A stretch of 64,000 nucleotides of DNA from Candidatus Nanoarchaeia archaeon (GTDB lineage: Archaea > Nanobdellota > Nanobdellia > Pacearchaeales > GW2011-AR1), in assembly GCA_028718805.1 (NCBI GenBank), contig JAQUKY010000002.1, positions 65,424 to 129,423 on the forward strand, written 5' to 3'. The translations under genes were made by a program, and so were the position numbers. Every line of letters starts with the position of its first letter. Within the stretch, counting starts at the first letter, position 1. The notes under the pieces were generated by a model that searched no databases, was not told the origin of the DNA, and was given only the letters and a program-made list of their open reading frames with translations. Of this stretch, positions 26,483 through 34,752 are shown piece after piece.

Positions 26483-27085
26483 TCATTTCTTATCAATAAA
26501 TTCCCTTGCTTCTTTTGTTCCTTTATACCAGAGCATTTTTGTATATCCGGTATTATCAATCCAGTCAGGATCTATACAAAGTAACTTCAAAATTTCTCTT
26601 ATTTTTGTTCTTGCTTTATCAATCTCACTTTCTTGAGCAAGATACTCAATCTCCATAAACCAGCCCAAATGTTTTACATTATTCAACTCAATAGATGCTC
26701 TTTTATCTTTATTAAATTTGTAAGTCTCATTATATTTTATTTTTTTAACCCACTCGCGGAATCCTAAATCTTTAAATAACGCAAGCAAATCCCCAACCTC
26801 TTCTTTTCCTTTTAACTTAAATTCGAACTCCTGTTTTACAACAATGTCTTTTGTCCAGTGTTTTAAAAGCCATTTCTTGAAATTAACCTCAAACTCATCT
26901 TTTGTCGCCCTTATTCTAAACGCTTTTTTCGGATAAGAACCTTTTATAACCCTTCTTATTGCAAAATAATCATCTGCTTTTTTTCCTTTTTTCTCAAATT
27001 TTGCTATTTTCAGAATCTTATCTCTAATACAATCAATCTCTGAGTCTGGAATCTTCACTTTTGTTTCAACCTCTAACCATACCAT
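26483..27085 (-). CDS. CYTH-domain protein (class IV adenylate cyclase/thiamine-triphosphatase-like)
   Basis: 200 residues. The N-terminal ExExK motif is present as EVETKV, and the beta-barrel alternation of charged residues follows (AFRIRATKDEFEVNFKKW, KDIVVKQEFEFKL). WFMEIEYLA near the C-terminus completes the tunnel. CYTH enzymes act on triphosphorylated substrates with divalent metal. Archaeal members are annotated as class IV cyclases or triphosphatases, and sequence alone does not decide. Stand-alone gene. Confidence 0.82.
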   Translation of the reverse strand: MVWLEVETKVKIPDSEIDCIRDKILKIAKFEKKGKKADDYFAIRRVIKGSYPKKAFRIRATKDEFEVNFKKWLLKHWTKDIVVKQEFEFKLKGKEEVGDLLALFKDLGFREWVKKIKYNETYKFNKDKRASIELNNVKHLGWFMEIEYLAQESEIDKARTKIREILKLLCIDPDWIDNTGYTKMLWYKGTKEAREFIDKK

Positions 27086-27148
27086 TTTGCCTCTTTTTTC
27101 TTTATTAAAGAAATAATCTAAGTTTATAAATATTACTCGGAAAAGAAA

Positions 27149-27889
27149 TTAGATATTTAATTCTAAAAAAGCAGCTTCATAATCCTTTCTGTTTAACATA
27201 ATTCCGGATTTATTATACATGCCAATTGCAATTTTGTCATGTTTTAAAGCAAATTGTTTGGAAAAAGTCTCTTTTGGATCTTCTCTCATATTTAATATGT
27301 CATGCATTTTTTTGTTTGTTCTTGCATCTGAGGCATATAAGCTTATATTTTTTGTTTCAAGCCATTTCTTAATATAATCTGCCATTAGGTTCCCATACTG
27401 GTTGATATCCTCAATTTCTCTTTCATTGAGTTTTCCGGTAATATCATCTCTTAGAATTATTTTTTCTTTTGTTCTATCAATAAGCAAAGAGCGAACATAG
27501 ACCATGATTGCTGATGGTTTGCTGAATAATACTCCATTTTCACTTTTTTGAAAATCTCTTAAAAAACTTTCCAAGGCACTGTTTGTTTCTATTACTTTTC
27601 TCTCAGGAAGTATCATGTTGCCAATAAAGTCCCTTGCAGATTTTTGGTTAAATTTTGGGTTATGATGAACATGCATTAGTCCTCTTTTTCTTATATTATT
27701 CCCATCTGCAACAAGGCCAAGACCCACACAATGTATAAGGTCTTTTGTATAAACAATCTGGCTAGGGTCTGATGTAATACCATAATCATTTATTATTCCT
27801 TTTTCATAATCTTCATTACACTCTACTTCAATGTTCCCGTTCTCATCTATTCTCATATTAAATCTCTCAGAAGTATCTGAGGTTTTCAC
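27149..27889 (-). CDS. Hypothetical protein, possibly CheD-like N-terminal half
   Basis: About 246 residues. TKDLIHCVGLGLVADGNNIR then KRGLMHVHHNP places a Cys and a His in the relative order seen in CheD glutamine deamidases, but similarity is weak and no chemotaxis genes are nearby. The C-terminal half is alpha/beta and unrecognised. Start: a TTG at 27907 is unlikely. A TATA-like element (27916-27923) is placed about right for a leaderless transcript beginning at the GTG at 27889; the ATG at 27856 is another choice. Last gene before the integrated element. Confidence 0.5.
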   Translation of the reverse strand: MKTSDTSERFNMRIDENGNIEVECNEDYEKGIINDYGITSDPSQIVYTKDLIHCVGLGLVADGNNIRKRGLMHVHHNPKFNQKSARDFIGNMILPERKVIETNSALESFLRDFQKSENGVLFSKPSAIMVYVRSLLIDRTKEKIILRDDITGKLNEREIEDINQYGNLMADYIKKWLETKNISLYASDARTNKKMHDILNMREDPKETFSKQFALKHDKIAIGMYNKSGIMLNRKDYEAAFLELNI

Positions 27890-27954
27890 CCCTAAAATAA
27901 TTAACAAAAAACCCTTATAAAGTTATCTATTTTGAGTAGTAAACTTATTGTAAT

Positions 27955-27968
27955 ACGCCCACACCAGG
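27955..27968 (+). repeat. Attachment-site copy (distal end of integrated element)
   Basis: ACGCCCACACCAGG is an exact 14-bp direct repeat of 39663-39676, which is the 3' end of the tRNA-Ser gene (T-arm 3' strand, acceptor and discriminator). Here no tRNA follows. Integration into a tRNA 3' end leaves the intact tRNA at one side and a 3' fragment at the other, which is what is seen. The short length leaves some chance of coincidence. Confidence 0.6.
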
Positions 27969-27983
27969 TCGCTATAGAAAGTA

Positions 27984-28526
27984 TTACATTCTTAAGCTAG
28001 CAAGGAACTTCTCCATTTCGAATACAAATTCCTTTGCTCTTTTTAGGGAAGTTTTGGCTTTTGACTGCTTTTCAATATCATCTGTGGTATATTGAAGCCT
28101 GCCTCTTTTGCCTTTTTCAAATTCAAAAGATTCTATAAGCGAATCTGCTCTTAATCCTGCTAAGTTAAGAGCCTCATCTTTGGCATTTTCATATTCTTCA
28201 AGCATAGATTCTTTTAGTTTCTTTCTTGCATAAACTATTAGGGCATCTGAGGTAACTTGATGAACAATCTTCTCTCCAGCCTTATATCCTAATTTGCGAA
28301 GAACTGCATTTGTAATATAAAACATTGCATAATAAGAGCATACTATCACCCATAAATCTGAAGTTTTTGTTGAATCAAGCTTTTCCGCAGAAAGGATGCT
28401 TTCTTTTGCATTTTTTATTAAAACACTGATTGCGTCTGGATTAGAAGATTCTTTTTTCAGCAATCCTTCGCTTAAATATGTTTTAACATTTGTTTCCGCT
28501 TCCTTTATTCTTTCTTTATTTAACAT
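27984..28526 (-). CDS. HEPN-domain protein (putative toxin)
   Basis: 180 residues, all alpha. The motif SYYAMFYITNAVLRKLGYK is characteristic of HEPN domains paired with MNT nucleotidyltransferases. A canonical R-x(4-6)-H RNase motif is not evident by eye, so catalytic competence is uncertain. The start overlaps the MNT gene by 11 nt, the standard coupled HEPN/MNT layout. Such pairs act as toxin-antitoxin modules and would stabilise the integrated element; this is inferred from context. Confidence 0.82.
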   Translation of the reverse strand: MLNKERIKEAETNVKTYLSEGLLKKESSNPDAISVLIKNAKESILSAEKLDSTKTSDLWVIVCSYYAMFYITNAVLRKLGYKAGEKIVHQVTSDALIVYARKKLKESMLEEYENAKDEALNLAGLRADSLIESFEFEKGKRGRLQYTTDDIEKQSKAKTSLKRAKEFVFEMEKFLASLRM

Positions 28527-29091
28527 TTTTTAGTAACCTATAGTATTCTTCAATTCCAATTAGTATAACATTCTTTTTAAGTGCTTCGCTTACAACACTA
28601 AATTCTTTGCTTGTCGCCATTCGTATAAAGCTTTCATAACTCATATGAGTTAAATGAGTATTCATTGGCAAAATGCTGATTTGAGTTCTAACTGCTCCGA
28701 AATTTTCTTCATTTATAATTAAAAGCAAATCTATATCTGAATGTTTGTTTGCGGTCCCCTTTACATATGAGCCAAATACTAGAAGAATAAAAGGAAATTT
28801 TAATTCTGCTAACCTATTATAAATCACTAGGAAGTTCTTATTTTTGAATAAATCTTCTCTTCTTAGATACTCTGCTCTAAAGACTAAATCGCTGAACTTA
28901 TCATTGAATTTAGAAACAATAGTGTTACCTATTCTCTTAAGGTCGACAATCCCATCCTTTTCTAATGCTTTTAAGGAGTTATATGCAGACTTATAGTTTA
29001 TTTTCCTCAATAAGGAGATTTTTCTAATGCTAAACTGCTCTTCTTTATTGCCTATTAGCAGTTTTAGTATCTCTGTTTTTTCATTAGCCAT
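28516..29091 (-). CDS. MNT-type nucleotidyltransferase with N-terminal HTH (antitoxin)
   Basis: 191 residues. N-terminal winged helix (EEQFSIRKISLLRKINYKSA). Then comes the polymerase-beta-like nucleotidyltransferase motif LVFGSYVKGTANKHSDIDLL, that is GS followed by D-x-D. MNT antitoxins neutralise HEPN partners, in studied cases by AMPylation. The HTH suggests autoregulation; a perfect 16-bp palindrome lies 6 nt upstream of the start. First gene of the pair. Confidence 0.85.
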   Translation of the reverse strand: MANEKTEILKLLIGNKEEQFSIRKISLLRKINYKSAYNSLKALEKDGIVDLKRIGNTIVSKFNDKFSDLVFRAEYLRREDLFKNKNFLVIYNRLAELKFPFILLVFGSYVKGTANKHSDIDLLLIINEENFGAVRTQISILPMNTHLTHMSYESFIRMATSKEFSVVSEALKKNVILIGIEEYYRLLKNVK

Positions 29092-29096
29092 TTTAT

Positions 29097-29112
29097 ACCA
29101 TAATATTATGGT
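29097..29112. promoter_or_regulatory. Palindromic operator of the HEPN/MNT operon
   Basis: ACCATAATATTATGGT is a perfect 16-bp inverted repeat 5 nt upstream of the MNT start codon. The MNT protein has a DNA-binding domain, so autorepression through this site is the simplest reading. Confidence 0.5.
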
Positions 29113-29274
29113 TAAATACCATATATAAACATTTCGCTTTTGTGTTGTTCATCCAATAATTCAAGTTTTAAAACAATCCCCCTAAATTCAACTTATCATA
29201 AAGTTATTACTATAATGTTACCTGCATTATTGAATTAAGACAATTCTTAAAAATTAATAATTCGGTCAAGAAAG

Positions 29275-29457
29275 ATGGTGAATGAAATTTTTCCAGATTA
29301 CGGTGCAGAAATAATACGGATATTAGAAGAATTGGGTCCAAAATTAGAAAAAATTAAAGATTCTATGGAAAGATTGAAAGAGGAGAATTCTGAAAAAAGC
29401 CAGAAAATCGCTGAGCTTGAATTGAAAATACAGGAGCTTTCAAAAAATGGGGGTTAA
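29275..29457 (+). CDS. Small coiled-coil protein
   Basis: 60 residues, with a heptad-like helix through most of its length (IIRILEELGPKLEKIKDSME, then EKSQKIAELELKIQELS). No known domain. It overlaps the next small gene by 11 nt, indicating coupling. The coiled coil could dimerise with the RHH-like neighbour. The position beside the toxin-antitoxin pair suggests an element maintenance function; not established. Confidence 0.55.
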   Translation: MVNEIFPDYGAEIIRILEELGPKLEKIKDSMERLKEENSEKSQKIAELELKIQELSKNGG

Positions 29458-29629
29458 GAACAGCTGTTTTAAGGTAGCAGTTGAAACTCATATCAAGGAT
29501 AAAGTTAAGCTTCAGGCATTTGAAGAAGGGGTTACAATGTCTGAATTTATCAGGCAGAGAATAAGAGAAAAACCAAAGTTAGACAAAATTGAGCTGATGC
29601 TTGAAAGATTGCTTAAAAGAAAATATTAA
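29447..29629 (+). CDS. Small ribbon-helix-helix-like protein
   Basis: 60 residues. FKVAVETHIKDKVKLQAFEE then GVTMSEFIRQRIRE fits the strand-helix-helix of MetJ/Arc or mobilisation RHH proteins, with a basic C-terminal helix (LDKIELMLERLLKRKY). DNA binding is likely. Coupled to the coiled-coil gene by an 11-nt overlap. Could be an element copy or transfer regulator; inference only. Confidence 0.6.
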   Translation: MGVKNSCFKVAVETHIKDKVKLQAFEEGVTMSEFIRQRIREKPKLDKIELMLERLLKRKY

Positions 29630-29767
29630 TAATAAAAAGTTTTACTTGTTCATTTTATGTACTAGATTGTACATTTTAGGCATTATTTAATTGTTTGGTT
29701 GTTAAAAAATGAAAGAGAGTTAGAAAGGAGAGAAAAAAGAGGAAAAAGATGAGAGGTAATAAATAGA

Positions 29768-29856
29768 TGTGTTATTCTATAGTAGTTACAAATAGAAAGA
29801 TTTAAATAGTAGCGTTTTATACTATTTACAACTTAAAAGTAGTATATTTACTACTA
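29768..29856 (+). promoter_or_regulatory. Promoter and operator region of the DGR operon
   Basis: A TATA-like GATTTAAA lies at 29799-29806. The 25-nt block at 29768-29792 occurs again with one mismatch at 50230-50254, before the small secreted-protein gene. The perfect-arm inverted repeat AGTAGTA-tatt-TACTACT lies at 29838-29855, just before the RHH gene start, and is a good candidate operator for that RHH protein. The rest of the 239-nt spacer from 29630 shows nothing further. Confidence 0.5.
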
Positions 29857-29868
29857 AGATAAGATAAA

Positions 29869-30015
29869 ATGAAACAAAAATTATCAATAACAATTGACGA
29901 GGAAAAAATAAAAATTATAGAAAATCTTTTAAAAGAAGGCCTGTTTAGAAGCAAATCTCATATTTTAGAATATAGCTTAAATAAATTTTTAAGGGAGAAA
30001 GAAAATGACAGATAA
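29869..30015 (+). CDS. 48-residue CopG-like RHH regulator
   Basis: MKQKLSITIDEEKIKIIENL begins with the RHH beta-strand and first helix, followed by KEGLFRSKSHILEYSLNKFL, the second helix with the typical Arg-Ser-x-Ser turn. Normal size for a CopG-type repressor. It overlaps the start of the MoxR gene by 11 nt, so it is the first gene of the DGR operon, and an inverted repeat lies just upstream. Likely autoregulator of the MoxR-DGR operon. Confidence 0.72.
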   Translation: MKQKLSITIDEEKIKIIENLLKEGLFRSKSHILEYSLNKFLREKENDR

Positions 30016-31417
30016 ATTAACTTATGAAGATTTAAAACTGGGAGAAAAAGCAAAACATGCTTTTAAACAAGGAAAAGACGCAGATTTTATTATAAAAAAT
30101 TGCCCTGTTTATTTAAATACAAACCCTGTTTTTACAGGGCTTAATGTTACAGATTTGGCAATTGCAGGAGTTTTAGGAGGGATTAATTCATTATATGTAG
30201 GAGACACTGGAACAGGTAAATCCCAGTTAGCCCAGGATTTTTATAATTATTACTTTAATGGAAACCAACTGCAGGGAGGGCATGCTGTTAAAATCAGAGG
30301 AAGGCCAGAATTAGACATATATGAAGAAGTTTACAGGGATATTGACAAAGAACAATTAAGATGGATTCCAAATGAAAATATCCAGGCAATGTATCATTTT
30401 ATTGATGAATTAAACAGGTGCCCAGAAGTTACCCAAAACCAGTTTTTTGGATTAGGAGACGGGTTTATTGAACATAAAGGTATGAAAGTTCATTTGGGAA
30501 AAAATGGATATAATCTTGCCGTTGCAACTGCTAATCTAGGAAATGGAGAGTTTCAGGGAACTTTTGAAACAGACAAGGCACTTTATAACAGGCTTCCTCT
30601 TACATTAGACTTTGATTATAAGATGTTTCAGCCAACAGATGAAGACAAGATGATAATTGATTTTTTAAGGGCTGCAGACCCAAGAATAAAAGAAGCTCCT
30701 AAAAGGGATATTTCTGGTTTAGTTATTCAGGCAGAAAAAGAAATTGCAGAGAGTACAAGAAATCCGGGATTAGAATCATTTGCAGTAATTAATTTTCTAA
30801 AATTTGGGCTGAATAATTGCTATAATCCATCTATTCAAAGCAAGGAAAAGAACTGGCCTTATCAATGCCAGGATTGTAATAAAAATCAGAATGCGGACAG
30901 CTTATGCTCTTTAATCAAGGCACCAACCCAAAGAACAATAAATGCGATAATAAAATATGCTGCTGCATTGGATTATTTAGGCAAATTGAAAAACCCCAAG
31001 CAGGAGATAGATGCTGTTGAGTTAATGTTTAATGCATTTGAATTAACAGGAGCTTATCAGAAACTATTAAACCCCTCTATTTTAAAGCAGAATTATGCAG
31101 AGCAAAACCCTAAAATGATAAAACAGATAAGTGAAAAATTAAAGCATAATTTCAGGCAAAATGAAGATTTTATATTAACTTCCTTGGAAAATGCACAAAG
31201 GGGAAAACCTTTTGATGATTATTATAAACATGATAAAACAATTGGTGATGATTACAGCAAATTGTCTGAAAAAGCAAGAGCTAATGTTCAAAAATTAGAG
31301 CCTTTTACAGACAATACAGAGATAGGTTTAGGATGGGTTAAAACTGCATGTAATTTATGGAAAACTCTTCATGAAAATAACCAGAAAAAGAATGGAGCAG
31401 ATAAAAATGAAAAATGA
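30005..31417 (+). CDS. MoxR-family AAA+ ATPase
   Basis: 470 residues. Walker A GDTGTGKS (about 66-73), Walker B FIDELNRCP (about 131-139), sensor-like AVATANLG, and the MoxR helix-2 insert region. A four-Cys segment (CYNPS, YQCQDCN, DSLC) near residues 275-303 could bind zinc. MoxR ATPases work with vWA proteins as chaperone-like or conflict-system ATPases. Here the vWA partner (33042-34751) is two genes downstream with DGR targets between, so the ATPase probably acts on or with the diversified proteins. The start overlaps the RHH gene and the stop overlaps target 1. Confidence 0.88.
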   Translation: MTDKLTYEDLKLGEKAKHAFKQGKDADFIIKNCPVYLNTNPVFTGLNVTDLAIAGVLGGINSLYVGDTGTGKSQLAQDFYNYYFNGNQLQGGHAVKIRGRPELDIYEEVYRDIDKEQLRWIPNENIQAMYHFIDELNRCPEVTQNQFFGLGDGFIEHKGMKVHLGKNGYNLAVATANLGNGEFQGTFETDKALYNRLPLTLDFDYKMFQPTDEDKMIIDFLRAADPRIKEAPKRDISGLVIQAEKEIAESTRNPGLESFAVINFLKFGLNNCYNPSIQSKEKNWPYQCQDCNKNQNADSLCSLIKAPTQRTINAIIKYAAALDYLGKLKNPKQEIDAVELMFNAFELTGAYQKLLNPSILKQNYAEQNPKMIKQISEKLKHNFRQNEDFILTSLENAQRGKPFDDYYKHDKTIGDDYSKLSEKARANVQKLEPFTDNTEIGLGWVKTACNLWKTLHENNQKKNGADKNEK

Positions 31418-32183
31418 AAATCCAATCAATCAAATCAGCAATTTCCATATTCTCGGCACACCGCAGCCAAGAAAAAGCAGGATAAATTCGGGTTTAGCAG
31501 AGCAATTAAATGAATTATATTCTAAACAGCCTGACAATCCAGCAAAAAAACCAAAACAGGAAACTTCTCAAGCAGATATAAATGCTCCTGAAAAGTCAGG
31601 GATGATTTGGGTTTCTTCTGCAAAATTATATTTTTCAAACGAAAGGAAATATTTGGGAAAGAACTGGTTTGAAGCGCATAAACTGGCTCAAGCAGAAGGA
31701 TTAAAAATGCCGACAATTCCTGAATTTCTTGAGTTTTTAAAATATCTTAGAAGCGATAGTTCTTATTCAGAACTTTACAAGGATATAACTGAAGTCAGAA
31801 ACCCATGGAGAGCAAACTGGCTTGATGCTGATTTTAAAGTTAAAAATAAAGAGTTATGTATTAATTATAATCATAAAGTTGACAGCCAAGGCAACTTAAA
31901 ACCATTAAACACAGAAAAGTTAGAAGCTTGCTTAATGGAAGATTGCTATGCAGATATTCTTGATTATAACAGGCAGGGGCTTCCGTTTCCAACTAAAAAA
32001 ACTAAAAACAAAGAATTTTATTATTGGTTTCCAAGAAGCGATAATAATTCAGTTGCCACGTTCAGTGCCTACTCTGACAGCGCTTTCCTCTACTGCTACA
32101 GGAATCCTGATGGCAGGGGTGCCTCTCTCGGGGTGTTCGTGTGTGCCGAAGGCACGCAAAAAAATTCAGGAGGCAAAATCTAA
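31407..32183 (+). CDS. DGR target protein 1 (C-type lectin/FGE-like variable protein)
   Basis: 258 residues from the ATG at 31407, which overlaps the MoxR stop; an upstream in-frame ATG at 31371 is less likely because the paralogues begin right at the shared tag. The N-terminal tag ILGTPQPRKSRINSGLAEQL matches targets 2 and 3. The central region (NWFEAHKLAQAEGLKMPTIP, then FLEFLKYL) looks like the lectin fold of DGR variable proteins. The C-terminal variable segment SAYSDSAFLYCYRNPDG is encoded by VR1, then SLGVFVCAEG. No signal peptide or TM, so it is cytoplasmic unless exported otherwise. Confidence 0.88.
   Translation: MKNENPINQISNFHILGTPQPRKSRINSGLAEQLNELYSKQPDNPAKKPKQETSQADINAPEKSGMIWVSSAKLYFSNERKYLGKNWFEAHKLAQAEGLKMPTIPEFLEFLKYLRSDSSYSELYKDITEVRNPWRANWLDADFKVKNKELCINYNHKVDSQGNLKPLNTEKLEACLMEDCYADILDYNRQGLPFPTKKTKNKEFYYWFPRSDNNSVATFSAYSDSAFLYCYRNPDGRGASLGVFVCAEGTQKNSGGKI
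32051..32135 (+). repeat. DGR variable repeat 1 with IMH-like end
   Basis: Aligns without gaps to the template repeat at 35878-35962. Nearly all differences are at template adenines: for example AAC to TAC three times, AAC to TTC, AAC to GGC, AAT to GGT and AAT to AGT. Two G-to-C differences are at non-adenine positions (AGG to ACG and AGG to AGC). The end GCCTCTCTCGGGGTG (32121-32135) is invariant among the three VRs and differs from the template only by AA to GG, as IMH and IMH* differ. Confidence 0.9.
32141..32157 (+). promoter_or_regulatory. Hairpin/cruciform downstream of VR1
   Basis: GTGTGCC-GAA-GGCACGC forms a 7-bp stem (one G-T wobble) 5 nt after the IMH-like sequence. In the Bordetella phage DGR a hairpin just downstream of the variable repeat is required for target recognition. 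Here it also codes for the C-terminal residues of the target. Confidence 0.55.
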
Positions 32184-32189
32184 GAATTA

Positions 32190-33020
32190 ATGAAAATGGA
32201 AAACAATCAATTCAAAATATTAGGAACGCCCCAGAACAGAAAATCAAAAATAGATTCTGGCTTAGCTGAAAAGCTGAATGAATATTACAGCAAACCTGAG
32301 AACCAGAAAAAAACCAATAAAAGGCAGCAAATACCTGCACAAACACAAAGTCCAATTAGTTCATCTCAAGATTATTGGACAATTTCAGGAGTTAATTACA
32401 GAAATAAGGTTTATGAAATTAATTTATTAAAATCTCTGTTAGATAATAGCTATTCAAAAACACAAGAGCAATGGGCAGAATATACTGAGCAGGCAAAACA
32501 AAAAGGAGAATTCTATACAGGAGACATGCCTCTTTATCATGCTGTTTTTGCATCTTTATTTAACCAGAGAGAGGACACTAAATCTAAAGAAGATATTGAG
32601 GAAGCAAGAGCGTTTATTCAAAAGTCAATGAGAGAGAATTATCCAATGACTTTAACGAGAATTGCTTATCAGCCAATAGGGGATGATAAAGTAATACATA
32701 ATTTTGGAACAAACGACAAATATGAGTTATCAGAAGCTATTGTTGGTCCTGACAGGGCAATTGTTAAAGAAGATGAAAAAGCTTTGATTGCACTTTTAGG
32801 GACAGGAGATATTGGCCAGATTAAATCAGTTTATAATTGGATTAATGGAACAGATAATTGGATATGGAGAGTAAACTCAAAACCAGAAAATGTTGATGAA
32901 AGAGTTGCCAGGTTCATTGCCGGCTCTGTCAGGGCTCTCCTCCTCTGCTACGGGGGTCCTGATGACAGGCTTGCCTCTCTCGGGGTGCGTATAGTGCGCG
33001 AAGCGCCGCGGCGCCCGTAA
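32190..33020 (+). CDS. DGR target protein 2
   Basis: 276 residues (or 274 from the ATG at 32196, the exact start of the paralogue at 34753). The N-terminal tag FKILGTPQNRKSKIDSGLAE is nearly identical to target 3. At DNA level the first 130 nt or so of both genes match with only a few changes, indicating recent duplication or gene conversion. The middle differs from targets 1 and 3 (lectin-like region AEYTEQAKQKGEFYTGDMPL). The variable C-terminus is IAGSVRALLLCYGGPDD, then SLGVRIVREAPRRP, so the tail after the VR is unlike the other two. Confidence 0.86.
   Translation: MKMENNQFKILGTPQNRKSKIDSGLAEKLNEYYSKPENQKKTNKRQQIPAQTQSPISSSQDYWTISGVNYRNKVYEINLLKSLLDNSYSKTQEQWAEYTEQAKQKGEFYTGDMPLYHAVFASLFNQREDTKSKEDIEEARAFIQKSMRENYPMTLTRIAYQPIGDDKVIHNFGTNDKYELSEAIVGPDRAIVKEDEKALIALLGTGDIGQIKSVYNWINGTDNWIWRVNSKPENVDERVARFIAGSVRALLLCYGGPDDRLASLGVRIVREAPRRP
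32903..32987 (+). repeat. DGR variable repeat 2
   Basis: Aligns without gaps to the template; every difference is at a template adenine (AAT to ATT, AAC to GGC, GAC to GTC, AAC to CTC twice, AAC to TAC, AGG to GGG, AAT to GGT, AAC to GAC, AAT to CTT). The IMH-like CTCTCTCGGGGTG follows. Downstream are GCGC-GAA-GCGC (32996-33006) and a GC-rich 12-bp palindrome at 33003-33014, differing in sequence from the VR1/VR3 hairpin but with the same GAA loop. Confidence 0.9.
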
Positions 33021-33041
33021 AAATGGGTTTATACATATAAA

Positions 33042-34751
33042 ATGACAAACTTATACAACATAATACAAAAAACAGCAGAAAATGAAATTAATAGCGGAAG
33101 CCATAAAGGAAATTTAATATTAGAAGAATTTTATGAAAAACCTCATTTTGAAGGAAAGACGAAACTGAACACAGGAGATATAGAAATTAGATACAATCCT
33201 GAATATGAGAATAGAAATCCAGGAAAAACTTCTATTGTAGCAAAAGACATAACTTTCCATGAAATAGACCATGCTAAATATAAAAATTGTATTGGATGCC
33301 CCCAGACATTAAATAATCATGTTAAATTATTTTATGAGCCAATGGCAGATGTTTTATTAAAAAAGGGATTTTCACAGAGCGATGTTCATTATTGTGCTAA
33401 TGCATTACAAGATACTATATTGCATTATGATGGAAGTGCAAATGGAAGGCGTTCATTAGAAGGTATTGCATTATTTTTTAAAGATGTTGGAGAAAATAGC
33501 AAAGATGAAAAGGGCAAAATAAAATTTACTGGTTTTTATGAAGCCCATGTTAAATTAAACATGCACTTATGGGGTAACAAACAGCAGAAAAAATCAATGA
33601 AAAAATTTTATACACATAAGGACGAGATTAATAAAGCGATGAAGAATTTTCTTAAAAAAACAAAGGGCAAGAATTTTTTAAATGAATCAGACTGGAAAAG
33701 CATAGCCGAACTTTATGCTGAAGAGTTCTCCAGATTAATGGAGCCAGGATATGCCATGCCTTTGCTCAATCATTCTGGGAAAGGAACAAAAGGAAAAGAA
33801 TCTGGAAAGCAGGGGGGTTTAGAGCAGGAAGTAGATTCAGAGCAGGATTCAGATGAGGGAAATGTTTTTGATAGGCAGATGAGAACAAAGGAATATAAAA
33901 AATCAAGAATAAGAGAATCCTATTCCAATGATGAGAAAGCCCCCTCGTGGATTGATAATTTTGAGGCAATGGACTTATTATATGAAAGCCTTGCCCAGAA
34001 ATTGAATATAAAGTCAAAGACATTCACACAGGATTCTAAAATGCCTATTTGTTATTATGGAAAAAGAGACTTTGATCCTAAAAAGGATAACCTGAAAAAT
34101 TTAGGATTTGGATATGCTGAAAATGGAGAATTAGGCTTGAAGAAGAAAAGATGGCATCAGGACCTCCCAATCAGCGTTAAAAAAAGGCCTTTAAGCTTTC
34201 CAAGAATGAGGTTTGGTCTTTTAGATACTTCAGACAGCATGAGAGAAGATGTTAATGGGGGCGATAGTGTAGGAAGCACTAAAATATTTCCATGGGGTGA
34301 TAAAAGCAAATACCATTATGCTTTATTATCTTGGTATGGTTTTTTAGAATATTTAAAGCAAAACCATTTAATGAACCAGACAAATATTGATTTAGGAAAC
34401 TTCAGCAGCAGAACATTAGTAGGAAAAGGATTAAAGCAAGCTAAGGAAATAGCTTTAGCACCTCAATTTGGGACTACAAAAATAGAATTAGACAAAATCA
34501 ACCATTTTTTTGAAGGCAGAGATAGCTTAATATTTACGCTTTCTGACGGAGGAATATCTAATTGGGATAGTATAAAAGATGATTTTATTAAAAATGCAAA
34601 AAAACATCAGTATTTTCACCTGCAGATAGGGCATTCAAATGGTACAACAGAGGATTTAGAGCAGGCAGGGTTATATGTAGATTATATAAGAAATGCAGAG
34701 GATTTAGCAGGCAAAACAATTGACTTAACAGATAAATTATTCAGGAGATGA
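33042..34751 (+). CDS. vWA protein with N-terminal HExxH metallopeptidase-like domain
   Basis: 569 residues. The N-terminal domain has ITFHEIDHAKYKNC (HExxH near residues 74-78) and downstream FYEPMADVLL, a zincin-like layout. A charged low-complexity linker (near 245-290) precedes a C-terminal vWA domain with MIDAS RFGLLDTSDSMREDV near residue 395 and FTLSDGGISNWDSI. This matches the architecture of vWA/metallopeptidase proteins (DUF2201-like) that pair with MoxR ATPases. It lies between DGR targets 2 and 3 in the same operon, so a shared complex is likely. Substrate unknown. Confidence 0.85.
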   Translation: MTNLYNIIQKTAENEINSGSHKGNLILEEFYEKPHFEGKTKLNTGDIEIRYNPEYENRNPGKTSIVAKDITFHEIDHAKYKNCIGCPQTLNNHVKLFYEPMADVLLKKGFSQSDVHYCANALQDTILHYDGSANGRRSLEGIALFFKDVGENSKDEKGKIKFTGFYEAHVKLNMHLWGNKQQKKSMKKFYTHKDEINKAMKNFLKKTKGKNFLNESDWKSIAELYAEEFSRLMEPGYAMPLLNHSGKGTKGKESGKQGGLEQEVDSEQDSDEGNVFDRQMRTKEYKKSRIRESYSNDEKAPSWIDNFEAMDLLYESLAQKLNIKSKTFTQDSKMPICYYGKRDFDPKKDNLKNLGFGYAENGELGLKKKRWHQDLPISVKKRPLSFPRMRFGLLDTSDSMREDVNGGDSVGSTKIFPWGDKSKYHYALLSWYGFLEYLKQNHLMNQTNIDLGNFSSRTLVGKGLKQAKEIALAPQFGTTKIELDKINHFFEGRDSLIFTLSDGGISNWDSIKDDFIKNAKKHQYFHLQIGHSNGTTEDLEQAGLYVDYIRNAEDLAGKTIDLTDKLFRR

Positions 34752-34752
34752 A

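Noticed and set aside
26359..26559. Open frame overlapping the end of the CYTH gene
   Set aside because: It overlaps the CYTH coding region in another frame and has no start signal or recognisable features.
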